From Lentisphaerae bacterium GWF2_49_21 (GTDB lineage Bacteria; Verrucomicrobiota; Lentisphaeria; Victivallales; GWF2-50-93): 64,000 nt of DNA. Every line of letters begins with the position of its first letter. Position 1 is the stretch's first letter. The notes below the pieces were generated by a model that worked only from the letters and a program-made list of their open reading frames with translations, did no database searches and was not told where the DNA came from. This document shows positions 17,670-25,695 of this stretch, piece after piece. Both the position numbers and the translations under genes were made by a program. The stretch lies in NCBI GenBank assembly GCA_001804805.1, contig MHBH01000032.1, forward strand, positions 114,299 to 178,298, given 5' to 3'.

Positions 17670-17809
17670 GACGACACCTCGCTGATAGCGATGTCGTGCA
17701 TGACCTTCATGGGCCAGCCACGTATTTTTTCAGAATCATGACAATCAATGCCGTAGAACAGAACAGAAGTGCAGTCGCCTTTCAAGGCAACATCAAAAAA
17801 GCCGCCCAT
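17657..17809 (-). CDS. 50-residue ORF overlapping carB start, resembling the PurF-like N-terminus
   Basis: The peptide begins MGGFFDVALKGDCTSVLFYG, close to the MGGFFGVASKNGCTTDLFYG start of the PurF-like protein encoded downstream, then diverges. AGGAG lies 6 bases before its ATG. Its stop codon falls inside codons 4-5 of carB in another frame, so ribosomes finishing it would be placed at the carB start. It is either a leader peptide or the remnant of a duplicated purF-like gene whose start has become a translational feeder for carB. The frame extends upstream to 17878 without a likely start. Identity is by visual alignment only. Confidence 0.6.
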   Translation of the reverse strand: MGGFFDVALKGDCTSVLFYGIDCHDSEKIRGWPMKVMHDIAISEVSSCQK

Positions 17810-17999
17810 GAGAATCTCCTTGTTTCCTTTGTTGCAATCGCAGTGGACCAGCAGAGAGTAAGAAAACACTCGACGCATTTTCGACAGTTACGACTGCTGT
17901 TGAAATTAATCCATTGGCAATCAACTAAGGGATTCTTAATATGTAATACGTAGATTTCTTTTCAAGAGAAAAAACATTTGATGTGTCGAATTTTGCGAT

Positions 18000-19013
18000 C
18001 TATTTCAGCAGCATAGTGAGATGGGATTCAACTGCGAGGGCAAGCCCTCCTGTGTTGTAGCCGCCTTCGAGGAGGGAGACGACTCTGGATTTCGAGTAGG
18101 TGCCGGCAAGCCCCATGATCATTTCCGTCAGTCTGGCAATGCCTTTGTCCGTGACCTTGAAGTCGCCTAGCAGATCATCCTTCCTGCAGTCGAAGCCCGC
18201 GGAGATCAGGATCAGCTCAGGTTTGAAATTTTCGGCCGCGGGGAGGAGTTTATTCTCAAACGCATCTATGATCGCCTTGTCGTCGGCACCTGAGGGCAGG
18301 GGGGCGTTGATGTTGAAGCCGTATCCTTCTCCCTTGCCTTTTCTGTCGGGGAATCCGGTGAAGGGAAAAGCTTCAAGCTTATGGGTGGAGAAGAAAAAGA
18401 CCGAAGGATCCTCGTAGAAGGTCCACTCGGTACCGTTGCCGTGATGGAAATCCCAGTCGGCTATCAGGATCCTTTTCAATCCATATTTCTCTTTTGCGAA
18501 CTTCGCAGCTATCGCGACGTTGTTGAAGAAACAGAAGCCGTATTCGCCAGTGTCCGTTGCATGATGGCCGGGTGGGCGCAGGGCGCAGAACGCATTTTTC
18601 GCCTTTCCGGTACATACGGCATCGACAGCGGCAAGGGCTCCGGATACGGCAAGCCTGCAGATCTCAGGAGAACGCGCCTGTTTTTCAACAAGCTTGATGT
18701 GTTTTTCGGAATGGACTTTGCTGATCCATTCCGTGGCATCCTTGTCTTCAGGCGCAATCTTTATAAGATCGTCTTCAAGCCCTGAATCCCTGAGTCTTTT
18801 CAAGATGGCCTCAAGCCTCTTAGGAGATTCAGGGTGGCCTTCTGAAAGGAGATGCGAGAGATATTTGTCGCTGTAGATGAAGGCGGTTTTGGAATTTTTG
18901 TCCTTGATAAGGTTTTCAGCAAAAGCTGGCAGAGGCGTGGAAAATCCTGCGGCAAGTCCGGCGGCCGCGGCGGATCTGATGAAACTTCTCCTTGATATTC
19001 CTTCGTCTTTCAT
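18000..19013 (-). CDS. Tat-exported histone deacetylase-family hydrolase
   Basis: The catalytic domain is that of the zinc-dependent deacetylase superfamily, which in bacteria includes acetylpolyamine and acetoin-type hydrolases. Motifs are RPPGHHA (His150, His151), DWDFHHGNGT (zinc ligands Asp188 and His190), SAGFD (third ligand Asp275) and LLEGGYN. The N-terminus is a twin-arginine signal (SRRSFIRSAAAAGLAAG, Arg8-Arg9), so the folded metalloenzyme should be exported. The start lies 9 bases after argH and has no clear ribosome site, which suggests read-through translation from argH. The substrate is unknown; exported acetylated amines or acetylated glycans are possible. Confidence 0.88.
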   Translation of the reverse strand: MKDEGISRRSFIRSAAAAGLAAGFSTPLPAFAENLIKDKNSKTAFIYSDKYLSHLLSEGHPESPKRLEAILKRLRDSGLEDDLIKIAPEDKDATEWISKVHSEKHIKLVEKQARSPEICRLAVSGALAAVDAVCTGKAKNAFCALRPPGHHATDTGEYGFCFFNNVAIAAKFAKEKYGLKRILIADWDFHHGNGTEWTFYEDPSVFFFSTHKLEAFPFTGFPDRKGKGEGYGFNINAPLPSGADDKAIIDAFENKLLPAAENFKPELILISAGFDCRKDDLLGDFKVTDKGIARLTEMIMGLAGTYSKSRVVSLLEGGYNTGGLALAVESHLTMLLK

Positions 19014-19022
19014 GTCGACGGA

Positions 19023-20396
19023 CTACTTTTGGAGTTTCTTGCGCCAGTAGTCGATGCGGCTGCGGACTTCGCACGGACCTGTTCCTCCGTCAACCTCGCG
19101 CTTGGATACGCTCCTGGCAGGATCGAAGATTTTAAGCAGGGCCTTGTTCGCTTCGGGAATGTGCTTTTTCATCTCGTTGAAAGAGACTTTGTTCAGCGGG
19201 ACTTTGTTGGAGCTGCACCATTTGACAAGAGCACCGGTCCTCTCGTGCGCCTTTCTGAACGGCACGCCGAGTTTCACAAGTTCCTCGGCAAGATCTGTCG
19301 CCATGAGCTCCGGATTGTTCGCGGCCGCAAGCATCTTTTCCTTCCGCACGTGCATTGTCGCCAGCATGGGAGGCAGGACGGACAATATCTTGATGACTGT
19401 GTCGATGGAATCAAACAGCGGTTCCTTGTCCTCCTGCAGATCCCTGTTATATGACATTGGAAGACCTTTGCAGATCGTAAGGAGCGCGACAAGGTTTCCA
19501 TAGATCCTGCCGGTTTTTCCGCGCGCGAGTTCCGCAACATCAGGATTCTTCTTCTGCGGCATCAGGCTCGAGCCTGTGCAGAATTCATCGGCGAGTTCGA
19601 CAAAGGAGAATTCCCTGGAAGACCAGAGGACGATGTCCTCGGACAGGCGCGAGACATGCATTGCGAATATCGCAAGGCATGCGAGGAATTCGCATTCGAA
19701 ATCACGGTCGGCCACCGCATCCATGCTATTGGCGGATATTTCCGGGAATGACAGGTCCTTCGCGACTTTTTTCCTGTTTATCGGAAGTGTCGTTCCGGCG
19801 ATCGCCCCGGAACCAAGCGTAAGGATGTTGAGCCTGCCAAGACAGTCCAGTAGCCTTGAGGAATCGCGGCTGAACATTTCAACGTATGCCAGCATATGAT
19901 GCGCGAAAAGGACCGGCTGGGCATGCTGTAGGTGCGTGTAACCGGGCATTATGGCGTTGGAATTATTCTCTGCCTGGGAGACCAGGGCTCTTTGGAGGTT
20001 TCTGATGCCTAGGACAATTTTTACAGACTCATCCCTGAGATAGAGCCTGGTGTCTAGATTTACCTGGTCGTTGCGGCTTCTCGCCGTATGGAGCCTTGCA
20101 CCCTCGTCACCGAGCGCCTTGATTATTTCGCTCTCGATATGCATATGGATGTCTTCAAGCCTGCTGGTGAACTTGAATCTGCCTTCGTCTATGCGTTTCC
20201 GGATCTTCTCGAGCTCCCTCTTGATGGATTTTGCGGTTTTCGCAGGAATTATCCTGCAGGACGCCAGCATGTCGACATGGGCCTTGCTGCCGTCGATGTC
20301 ATGGCTGTAGAGCCGCTTGTCGAACGACACGGATTCCGTGAATTCAATCAGTTCATTCTTCTGTCCGCCGCTGAATCTTCCGCTCCAGAGCGCCAT
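19023..20396 (-). CDS. argH: argininosuccinate lyase
   Basis: ArgH splits argininosuccinate into arginine and fumarate, the last step of arginine synthesis. The fumarase/aspartase-superfamily signature GSSLMPQKKNPD is intact. MALWSGRFSGGQ at the start, HTARSRNDQ and PGYTHLQHAQP are all typical. Length (457) is normal. GAGGT lies 5 bases upstream. It is followed after 9 bases by the exported deacetylase-like gene, and carB lies further down on the same strand. Confidence 0.96.
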   Translation of the reverse strand: MALWSGRFSGGQKNELIEFTESVSFDKRLYSHDIDGSKAHVDMLASCRIIPAKTAKSIKRELEKIRKRIDEGRFKFTSRLEDIHMHIESEIIKALGDEGARLHTARSRNDQVNLDTRLYLRDESVKIVLGIRNLQRALVSQAENNSNAIMPGYTHLQHAQPVLFAHHMLAYVEMFSRDSSRLLDCLGRLNILTLGSGAIAGTTLPINRKKVAKDLSFPEISANSMDAVADRDFECEFLACLAIFAMHVSRLSEDIVLWSSREFSFVELADEFCTGSSLMPQKKNPDVAELARGKTGRIYGNLVALLTICKGLPMSYNRDLQEDKEPLFDSIDTVIKILSVLPPMLATMHVRKEKMLAAANNPELMATDLAEELVKLGVPFRKAHERTGALVKWCSSNKVPLNKVSFNEMKKHIPEANKALLKIFDPARSVSKREVDGGTGPCEVRSRIDYWRKKLQK

Positions 20397-20440
20397 AATT
20401 ACCTCATGACATTTTTGATTTTTGATTTTCTATTTTCGAC

Positions 20441-20476
20441 TTGCCCGCCGTAGCAACTCTTGGCGAAGGCGGATTG
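20441..20476. repeat. REP-like imperfect palindrome (CCGCCGTAGC type)
   Basis: CCCGCCGTAGC and GGCGAAGGCGG flank a short loop. Related copies are at about 32951-32978, 50191-50220, 58032-58066 and 63189-63217, and a variant forms the loop of the hairpin at 60414-60464. Confidence 0.65.
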
Positions 20477-20533
20477 ATGATTTTATTCTCATGCATTTAT
20501 CTGACATCTGAACACTGACACCCTTCCTCTTTT

Positions 20534-20596
20534 TGGCATCCAGCATCGTATTCCTGATTTCCAGTTTCAAGTATCAAGCGTCCAGTATCAAGTATC
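20534..20596 (-). repeat. heptamer array (GATACTN) after pgsA
   Basis: This is the longest array seen, with nine seven-base units starting 6 bases after the pgsA stop, in the gene's orientation. Units include GATACTT, GATACTG, GACGCTT and GATGCTG. Confidence 0.75.
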
Positions 20597-20602
20597 TGCT
20601 TC

Positions 20603-21193
20603 CTAAAGCTTCTTGTCCAAATACAGATGTCTCAGCCTATAGAAGTAGTTTGCGCCTGAATAGACAGTGACGGCTATGATCACCCATTTTGCGATCTCCC
20701 AGCACCACCAGACCCATATGGTATTCTTGATCTCAGGGCCTTTCCAGCCAAGAATCCAGAAGTATCCGCCTATCACCACAAATGCCATCTGCAGCGAGGT
20801 CTTGAGTTTTCCAGTGATGTCCGCGGGAATCACTACCCCCTTGCCGGCACCGAGAAGCCTGAGGCCAGTGACAAGGAACTCCCTGGAAAGGACAATGACG
20901 GCCACCCAGCCCTCAAGAATCCCCTTGTCCACAAGCATGATGAACGTTGTCGCCATGAATATCTTGTCGGCGAGCGGATCCATGAGCTGCCCGAAATCAG
21001 TTATAAGATTGTATTTTCTGGCAATGTATCCGTCGAGGATGTCCGTGAGGCCTGCGAGGAAAGCGAAGAGCACTCCAACTATCTTCCATGGCATCTGCCA
21101 GTTTGCAGGAAGCCTTTCGTCGACATTGCAGATGACGAGAAAGATGAAGATCATCACAATTCTCGCCATTGTTAATTTGTTTGGAAGATTCAT
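20603..21193 (-). CDS. pgsA: CDP-diacylglycerol--glycerol-3-phosphate 3-phosphatidyltransferase
   Basis: This membrane enzyme makes phosphatidylglycerol phosphate, the committed step to phosphatidylglycerol. The CDP-alcohol phosphotransferase motif is complete: DILDGYIAR, then G and the two aspartates in DFGQLMDPLADK. About five hydrophobic segments are visible. I start at ATG 21193 (MNLPNKLTMARI), the usual family start, with GGAAAG upstream; the frame stays open to 21223. The gene stands alone and is followed by a long heptamer array. Confidence 0.9.
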   Translation of the reverse strand: MNLPNKLTMARIVMIFIFLVICNVDERLPANWQMPWKIVGVLFAFLAGLTDILDGYIARKYNLITDFGQLMDPLADKIFMATTFIMLVDKGILEGWVAVIVLSREFLVTGLRLLGAGKGVVIPADITGKLKTSLQMAFVVIGGYFWILGWKGPEIKNTIWVWWCWEIAKWVIIAVTVYSGANYFYRLRHLYLDKKL

Positions 21194-21336
21194 CCGCTTT
21201 AACTTTCCAGTTTTTAAACTCAAAATTGTAACTTATCACAGCTTTCACAAGAGACAACGCATTTTTGATTTTCAATTGGCGAATTTTGATTTAGAGGTTC
21301 CTTTATGTGAAGGAAGCAAGGAACAGGAATTTTATC

Positions 21337-22380
21337 ATGTCGAACATATTGTTTTTATGCAAGGAACGATTCGAGGATTCTCTTTCCGCCGAGATAACAT
21401 CAAAATGCGGGGCAGGGGGCCTTCTGAAAAAATCACCAGGTCTTGTAAACGCTGAATTCCCTTCTGACCAGCTGTTGCCGGAAAAATTTTTCATCTTCGA
21501 GCGCCAGAGAGTTGAAAATGCCGTCTTCATCCAGGAAGGCAATCTTGGGAACATGGCCCGCGATGTCGTAAAGAACATCCTCCCCGGAATCACAAGGTCG
21601 GAAATGCAATGGACCCTCCATGTCTTTCCCCCTGAGGATACGGGTATTTCAATTGCCCCCAAGATAAAATATTTCAAGAAGCAACTGATTGATTTCTGCA
21701 GGGACCATTTCGGCCGTGTAGCAAGGAGGTTCGTGCTGGATGCAGATCTCCGGAAGGAGAACATGATGGTGTTGAACATCTGCATGCTCCAGGAAGGACT
21801 CTGGGGAGCCGCGATGCTTTCTGAAAACCTGAGCGATCCATGCCCGGGCGGATGCCACAGGATGATCTTCGACGAGGATGCCCCTTCACGCTCCTTCCTG
21901 AAAGTCGAGGAGGCTCTCGATATCATGAAGACAAAGCCGTTGCAGGAGGAACGCGTCTTCGATCTCGGTGCCGCACCCGGCGGATGGTCATATGCCTTCC
22001 TTAAAAGAGGATGTATTGTGACCGCCGTCGACAACGGTCCGATGAAAATCATGAGTTTGAACAGCCTTCCCGGCAAACTCGTTCATGTCAAGGCCGACGG
22101 TCTTCTCTATGAGCCTGAAAGCAGATTGCTTCCCGCGGACTGGCTTGTCAGCGACATGCTTGTCGCAACGGGTAAGAATTTCGCGCTGATAAAGAACTGG
22201 CTAGGTGGGAAACGTGCGCGGAAATTCATCATCAACATCAAGCTTCCACAGGTGGAACCATATCCGGTAATCAAGCCGATGGAGGAATGGCTGAACGCAA
22301 GGCCTTTCATACATTATAATATAAGACAGCTCTACCACGACCGGCACGAAGTCACGCTCTTTGGTACAGTGGATATTTAG
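21337..22380 (+). CDS. rlmM: 23S rRNA 2'-O-ribose methyltransferase RlmM-like
   Basis: RlmM methylates the 2'-OH of a cytidine in 23S rRNA using SAM. The protein (347 residues from this start) has an N-terminal THUMP-like region and a C-terminal FtsJ-type methyltransferase domain. The joining motif APSRSFLKVEEA and the SAM loop FDLGAAPGGWS match the family, as does the catalytic Asp in LVSDM. I prefer ATG 21337 (AGGAA 8 bases before) over an in-frame GTG at 21307. It is transcribed away from pgsA. Confidence 0.88.
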   Translation: MSNILFLCKERFEDSLSAEITSKCGAGGLLKKSPGLVNAEFPSDQLLPEKFFIFERQRVENAVFIQEGNLGNMARDVVKNILPGITRSEMQWTLHVFPPEDTGISIAPKIKYFKKQLIDFCRDHFGRVARRFVLDADLRKENMMVLNICMLQEGLWGAAMLSENLSDPCPGGCHRMIFDEDAPSRSFLKVEEALDIMKTKPLQEERVFDLGAAPGGWSYAFLKRGCIVTAVDNGPMKIMSLNSLPGKLVHVKADGLLYEPESRLLPADWLVSDMLVATGKNFALIKNWLGGKRARKFIINIKLPQVEPYPVIKPMEEWLNARPFIHYNIRQLYHDRHEVTLFGTVDI

Positions 22381-22509
22381 AGCCGGACAGCTCTAAGTAT
22401 AAGTTGAAAATCAGAGTTGAACAATGCGCACGCTAAAGCTGTGAACTCCAACTAAATCAATACAGTTCAAAAGAGGCAATTTTGCAATTCCCTCGAATGT
22501 TAAAAGTTT

Positions 22510-22573
22510 GTAGTTAAGCCATTTTTGGCTGTGTTTTCTTTAGCATGGGAACACGCAAAATTGCGTTGACTAC
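22510..22573. repeat. intergenic stem-plus-hairpins element (GTAGTTAA class), copy 2
   Basis: The outer arms GTAGTTAAG and GTTGACTAC pair with mismatches. Hairpin 1 is AGCCA-TTTT-TGGCT, and hairpin 2 is CGCA-AAAT-TGCG. The T-rich and A-rich loops are complementary. The layout matches the copy at 12615-12680. Confidence 0.75.
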
Positions 22574-22603
22574 GAACAAATACAAATCCAATTCCAGTTC
22601 CAT

Positions 22604-22679
22604 GGAATGTGGTACAGGCGTCTCGCCTGTAATTATTTCTTCATTAATTTTCACAGGCGGGACGCCTGTCCCACATTCC
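22604..22679. repeat. intergenic stem-plus-hairpins element (GGAATGTGG class)
   Basis: Outer arms GGAATGTGG (22604-22612) and CCACATTCC (22671-22679) pair perfectly. Hairpin 1 is TACAGGCG-TCT-CGCCTGTA, and hairpin 2 is ACAGGCG-GGA-CGCCTGT, separated by about 21 AT-rich bases. Loops TCT and GGA can pair, counting one G-U. Confidence 0.85.
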
Positions 22680-22684
22680 TTAAT

Positions 22685-22705
22685 CGAATTCAAGTATCGA
22701 GTATC
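22685..22705 (-). repeat. short heptamer array overlapping the rimO stop
   Basis: Three units (GATACTC, GATACTT, GAATTCG) on the minus strand; the GA of the first unit is part of the rimO TGA stop codon. Confidence 0.6.
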
Positions 22706-24056
22706 AAGAAACAATCTCACCTTCGACATCATAGATTCCACAGGAAGTTATTTTCACTTTGACGACATCACCGGGTGAAACTTCCGATTTGCCGATTTTG
22801 ACCTTTACTGTATTGTCGATATCCGGGGCATCCATGAATGTCCTGCCTGTCGCCTGTCCGTTCTCAACCTTGTCGACAAGCACTTCAAGGATTTTTCCTC
22901 CGAGCAGGGTGTTGCGTTCAAGGGAGTTCTCGGCCTGTATCCTCATTATGATGTCCTTCCTTTTCTCCGCGACATCTTCCGGAACCTTGTTCGAGAATGC
23001 CGATGCAGGAGTGCCGGCTTCCGGATAATAAGTGAATGCCCCGAGTCTCTCAAACTTCTGAGACCTTACGAAATTCCCAAGTTCCTTGAAATCCTCTTCC
23101 GTCTCTCCGGGATAACCGACAAGGAAAGTCGTCCTGATTGCAATTCCGGGGATCTCCGCGCGGAGTTTCGAAAGGAGTATATTGATCTGTTCAGACCTGA
23201 TCTTCCTACCCATGCTCATCAGTATCCTGTCGGAAATGTGCTGGAGAGGCATGTCTACGTATGGCAGGATATGCTTTGAATTCTTGAATACAGCGATCAG
23301 TTCGTCGGAGAAGTGCGCTGGATGGGTGTAGAGGAGCCTTATCCAGAAGTCTCCTTTTAGACTGTCGAGTTCCTTAAGGAGGTTGGGGAGATTTTCATGC
23401 GAATTCCGCAGATCTTTTCCGTAGGCGGTCGTGTCCTGCGCGATGATGATCAGCTCCTTGCATCCGTTTGCGATGAGGGATTCGGCCTCGTTCAAAACAG
23501 ATTCCGAAGGTCTACTCCTTAATCCGCCGCGGATCCCGGGGATGGCGCAGTATGCGCAGCGGTTGTCGCAGCCGTCGGCGATTTTGATGTAGGCATAATG
23601 ACGTGGCGTCAACTGGAGGCGAGGGGTGTTTTCATCGTGGAGGAATTCAGGATTCTCGGAATATGATCTTACAGGTTTGCCAGTGTTATTCTCGTAGAGG
23701 GCCCTGACATGTTTTGCGATGTTCGCAACCTTGTCGATACCGAGCCAGAGATCGACCTCGGGATATTTTCCTGCGTATTCCATCTTCTTGTCCCACTGCA
23801 CGAGACAGCCGCAGATTGCGATCTTCCTCGTTGATGGCTTTTTCTTCTTCCATGCGACGGCCTTCCGGATGAAGGATTCCGCTTCGGTGCGGGCAGGGGG
23901 GATGAAGGCGCAGGTGTTAATCATGTAGACGTCGGCCTCGCCCGGAGTTTCGGCCAGGCCGATGTTCCCGGACAACAGGTGTCCGGTCAGGATTTCGGTG
24001 TCGACGAAATTCTTCGGGCATCCGAGGCTGACAGTATATACGTAAATTTGCTTCAT
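22704..24056 (-). CDS. rimO: ribosomal protein S12 methylthiotransferase
   Basis: RimO is a radical-SAM enzyme with two iron-sulfur clusters that methylthiolates an aspartate of ribosomal protein S12. The N-terminal domain has VSLGCPKNFVDTE, INTCAFI and CGCLVQ, whose cysteines bind the auxiliary cluster. The radical-SAM motif is CDNRCAYCAIP. A C-terminal TRAM domain covers about 380-448. SLGCPKN followed by VD favours RimO over MiaB. Length is normal. The gene ends inside a heptamer array. Confidence 0.94.
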   Translation of the reverse strand: MKQIYVYTVSLGCPKNFVDTEILTGHLLSGNIGLAETPGEADVYMINTCAFIPPARTEAESFIRKAVAWKKKKPSTRKIAICGCLVQWDKKMEYAGKYPEVDLWLGIDKVANIAKHVRALYENNTGKPVRSYSENPEFLHDENTPRLQLTPRHYAYIKIADGCDNRCAYCAIPGIRGGLRSRPSESVLNEAESLIANGCKELIIIAQDTTAYGKDLRNSHENLPNLLKELDSLKGDFWIRLLYTHPAHFSDELIAVFKNSKHILPYVDMPLQHISDRILMSMGRKIRSEQINILLSKLRAEIPGIAIRTTFLVGYPGETEEDFKELGNFVRSQKFERLGAFTYYPEAGTPASAFSNKVPEDVAEKRKDIIMRIQAENSLERNTLLGGKILEVLVDKVENGQATGRTFMDAPDIDNTVKVKIGKSEVSPGDVVKVKITSCGIYDVEGEIVS

Positions 24057-24300
24057 TTAAAAATGCTTACTCATAAATGCTCGGCCTGAATGGGATTTTA
24101 AATACTTCTCAAACTTTAAAGCTTTTCCTTTTTCAGTGAAGGATATGCAGGAAACAAGTATCCATAAAATGTATGTCCGTCTTCGTTTGACGTTCCGCCT
24201 CAACTACGCCGAGACAGTCTTCGTCTTTGTGACTTCATCTGCGTTGATGCTTTTCCCTCTGGTGTGCCTAGGCGAAGTCAAGCGTAGCGCGGACGAAGAC
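24057..24300. other. intergenic region with inverted repeat next to tRNA
   Basis: CAGTCTTCGTC (24215-24225) is the reverse complement of GACGAAGACTG (24292-24302), whose end overlaps the tRNA CCA. Between them are AGGCGAAG and AGCGTAGCGCGG, which resemble pieces of the REP-like palindrome. No gene is visible. Confidence 0.45.
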
Positions 24301-24376
24301 TGGTGCGCCTGGTAGGAGTTGAACCTACGACCTTGTGATTAAGAGTCACCTGCTCTACCAACTGAGCTACAAGCGC
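24301..24376 (-). tRNA. tRNA-Lys (anticodon CUU)
   Basis: The 76-base cloverleaf includes an encoded CCA. The acceptor stem GCGCTTG pairs with CAGGCGC (one G-U). The D arm is GCTC...GAGC with GGTA, the anticodon loop is CTCTTAA (anticodon CTT), and the T arm is GTAGG-TTCAACT-CCTAC. The first anticodon-stem pair is a G-A mismatch. It reads AAG lysine codons. Confidence 0.95.
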
Positions 24377-24464
24377 ATGTTGTCAGGATGGAATTATCCG
24401 TAAAACTCGCATAATATTGCCTATATCCGCATCTTGTCAAATATTGAAGGCAATAACTATGAAT

Positions 24465-25439
24465 TTATTCTTCAGGTTCCGCCGCGGCGCCTTCCTTGTT
24501 TTCCTTATTCATGATTTTCGACAGATTGTTCATTGATTCGGCTTCCGGGGACATCGCCAGATTCTCGACCTTGTATTCCTTGAGGGCGAAATTCATCATG
24601 TCGGACGAGGCCTGCAGCGGAGTAGGTCCCGGCTCCTTTGTCCATTGTGCGGAGACAGATTCGTTCTGGGCCGTGGCGACATCCATGTTGTAGCCTAACC
24701 TGCCTTCACCGCCGACACGCCTGGTCTTGAAGTCGGGGCTTCTTGGGAGCGCCATTTCATCCTTCCACAAACCGAGCATCCGCAGATAGACTTTCGAGCC
24801 GGTTGTTGGAATTCCTTCTCCCGGCGGATAGAAGTTTGCGTAGAATCCGACGACCCTGTTCTGGTTGTCAACAGCCACTGAGATTTCTTCTACGACCATT
24901 CCTTTCGAATGCTTCTTAAGGATTTCATCGACATATGTATATATCTTGCCTTCGACCCCGAATCCTTTTGGAATAGGCTTGGTTTCTGCGGATTTCGCAA
25001 GTTTTATCTCGATGAACTCCTTGTCGATGACATCAAAGATTCCGAGGGGGGCATCCTTTGAAATTCCATAGCTTTTTCCTGTAATTGACCTGTATATCAA
25101 GAATCCGACGACTATGATTATCAGGGGAACTACGACAAACTTGATTATCGGGATGATCTTCTGGGCCATGCCCGGGCCTTGTTCCTCGGTGGATTCCTCC
25201 TCTGCGGGCGCCTTTATCTTCTTTCCGGTATTGAAATTATAGCCGCATCCGACGCAGATGACGGCGTCGGGCCCGACTGTTGCCTTGCAGAACGGACATT
25301 CCTTGATGTCGGTTCCATCAGCAGGAGCCTGCGGGATCTCTAGTTTTTTTCCGCATTTGCAGGCGAGTGATTTTCCGCCATGGACGTTTTCAAACTTATA
25401 TTTCTCCCTGCATTCCGGACACTGGATGAAAATAGCCAT
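24465..25439 (-). CDS. zinc-ribbon membrane protein of unknown function
   Basis: From ATG 25439 the protein (324 residues) starts MAIFIQCPECREKYKF, with CPEC and CKC forming a first zinc ribbon. A second follows (CPFCKATVGPDAVICVGCGY). After an acidic linker is one membrane span (about 122-145, IIPIIKFVVVPLIIIVVGFL), then a folded domain of about 150 residues that I do not recognise. GGGAGCGG precedes the chosen start; the frame runs 26 codons further up through an octamer repeat array and is unlikely to be translated there. The next gene upstream has the same double zinc-ribbon front end. The zinc ribbons should face the cytoplasm. Confidence 0.75.
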   Translation of the reverse strand: MAIFIQCPECREKYKFENVHGGKSLACKCGKKLEIPQAPADGTDIKECPFCKATVGPDAVICVGCGYNFNTGKKIKAPAEEESTEEQGPGMAQKIIPIIKFVVVPLIIIVVGFLIYRSITGKSYGISKDAPLGIFDVIDKEFIEIKLAKSAETKPIPKGFGVEGKIYTYVDEILKKHSKGMVVEEISVAVDNQNRVVGFYANFYPPGEGIPTTGSKVYLRMLGLWKDEMALPRSPDFKTRRVGGEGRLGYNMDVATAQNESVSAQWTKEPGPTPLQASSDMMNFALKEYKVENLAMSPEAESMNNLSKIMNKENKEGAAAEPEE

Positions 25440-25467
25440 ATAACCGCTCCCTTCTTTATTGTTATTG

Positions 25468-25502
25468 TATGGATGGTTGGATGACTGGATTGATGGATGG
25501 CT
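25468..25502. repeat. octamer-like array upstream of zinc-ribbon gene
   Basis: Period-eight units of ATGGATGG / TTGGATGA type. It is inverted relative to the array at 25611-25650, about 110 bases away, so the two can pair. Confidence 0.6.
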
Positions 25503-25610
25503 GGGTATCAAAGACATAGGACCAACACAGGACCACTGGGAAAAAGCGCAATGTCTTTTTCAACTTCTGCATGAAAATGCCTCTTCCCAATTTTCTTTGA
25601 CCTTAAACCC

Positions 25611-25650
25611 AATCATCCATTCATCCAATAATCCATCCATCCGTCATCTC
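25611..25650. repeat. octamer-like array, inverted partner
   Basis: Period-eight units such as CATCCATT, CATCCAAT and AATCCATC. It is complementary in style to 25468-25502. Confidence 0.6.
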
Positions 25651-25695
25651 TGGCCGTACCCGGCACGGGCAGACCTATGGGATGACTCTGTTGTA

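Larger units (their letters stand above)
22381..22684. other. noncoding region packed with palindromic repeats
   Basis: No gene is visible between the convergent rlmM and rimO. It contains a right-half fragment (about 22424-22446, CTAAAG hairpin followed by GAACTCCAAC) and two complete stem-plus-hairpins elements. Confidence 0.6.

Noticed and set aside
24215-24302. Inverted repeat beside tRNA-Lys as an integration (att) site
   Set aside because: It overlaps only the CCA end, there is no duplicated tRNA end and no integrase; it looks like a diverged REP-type palindrome.
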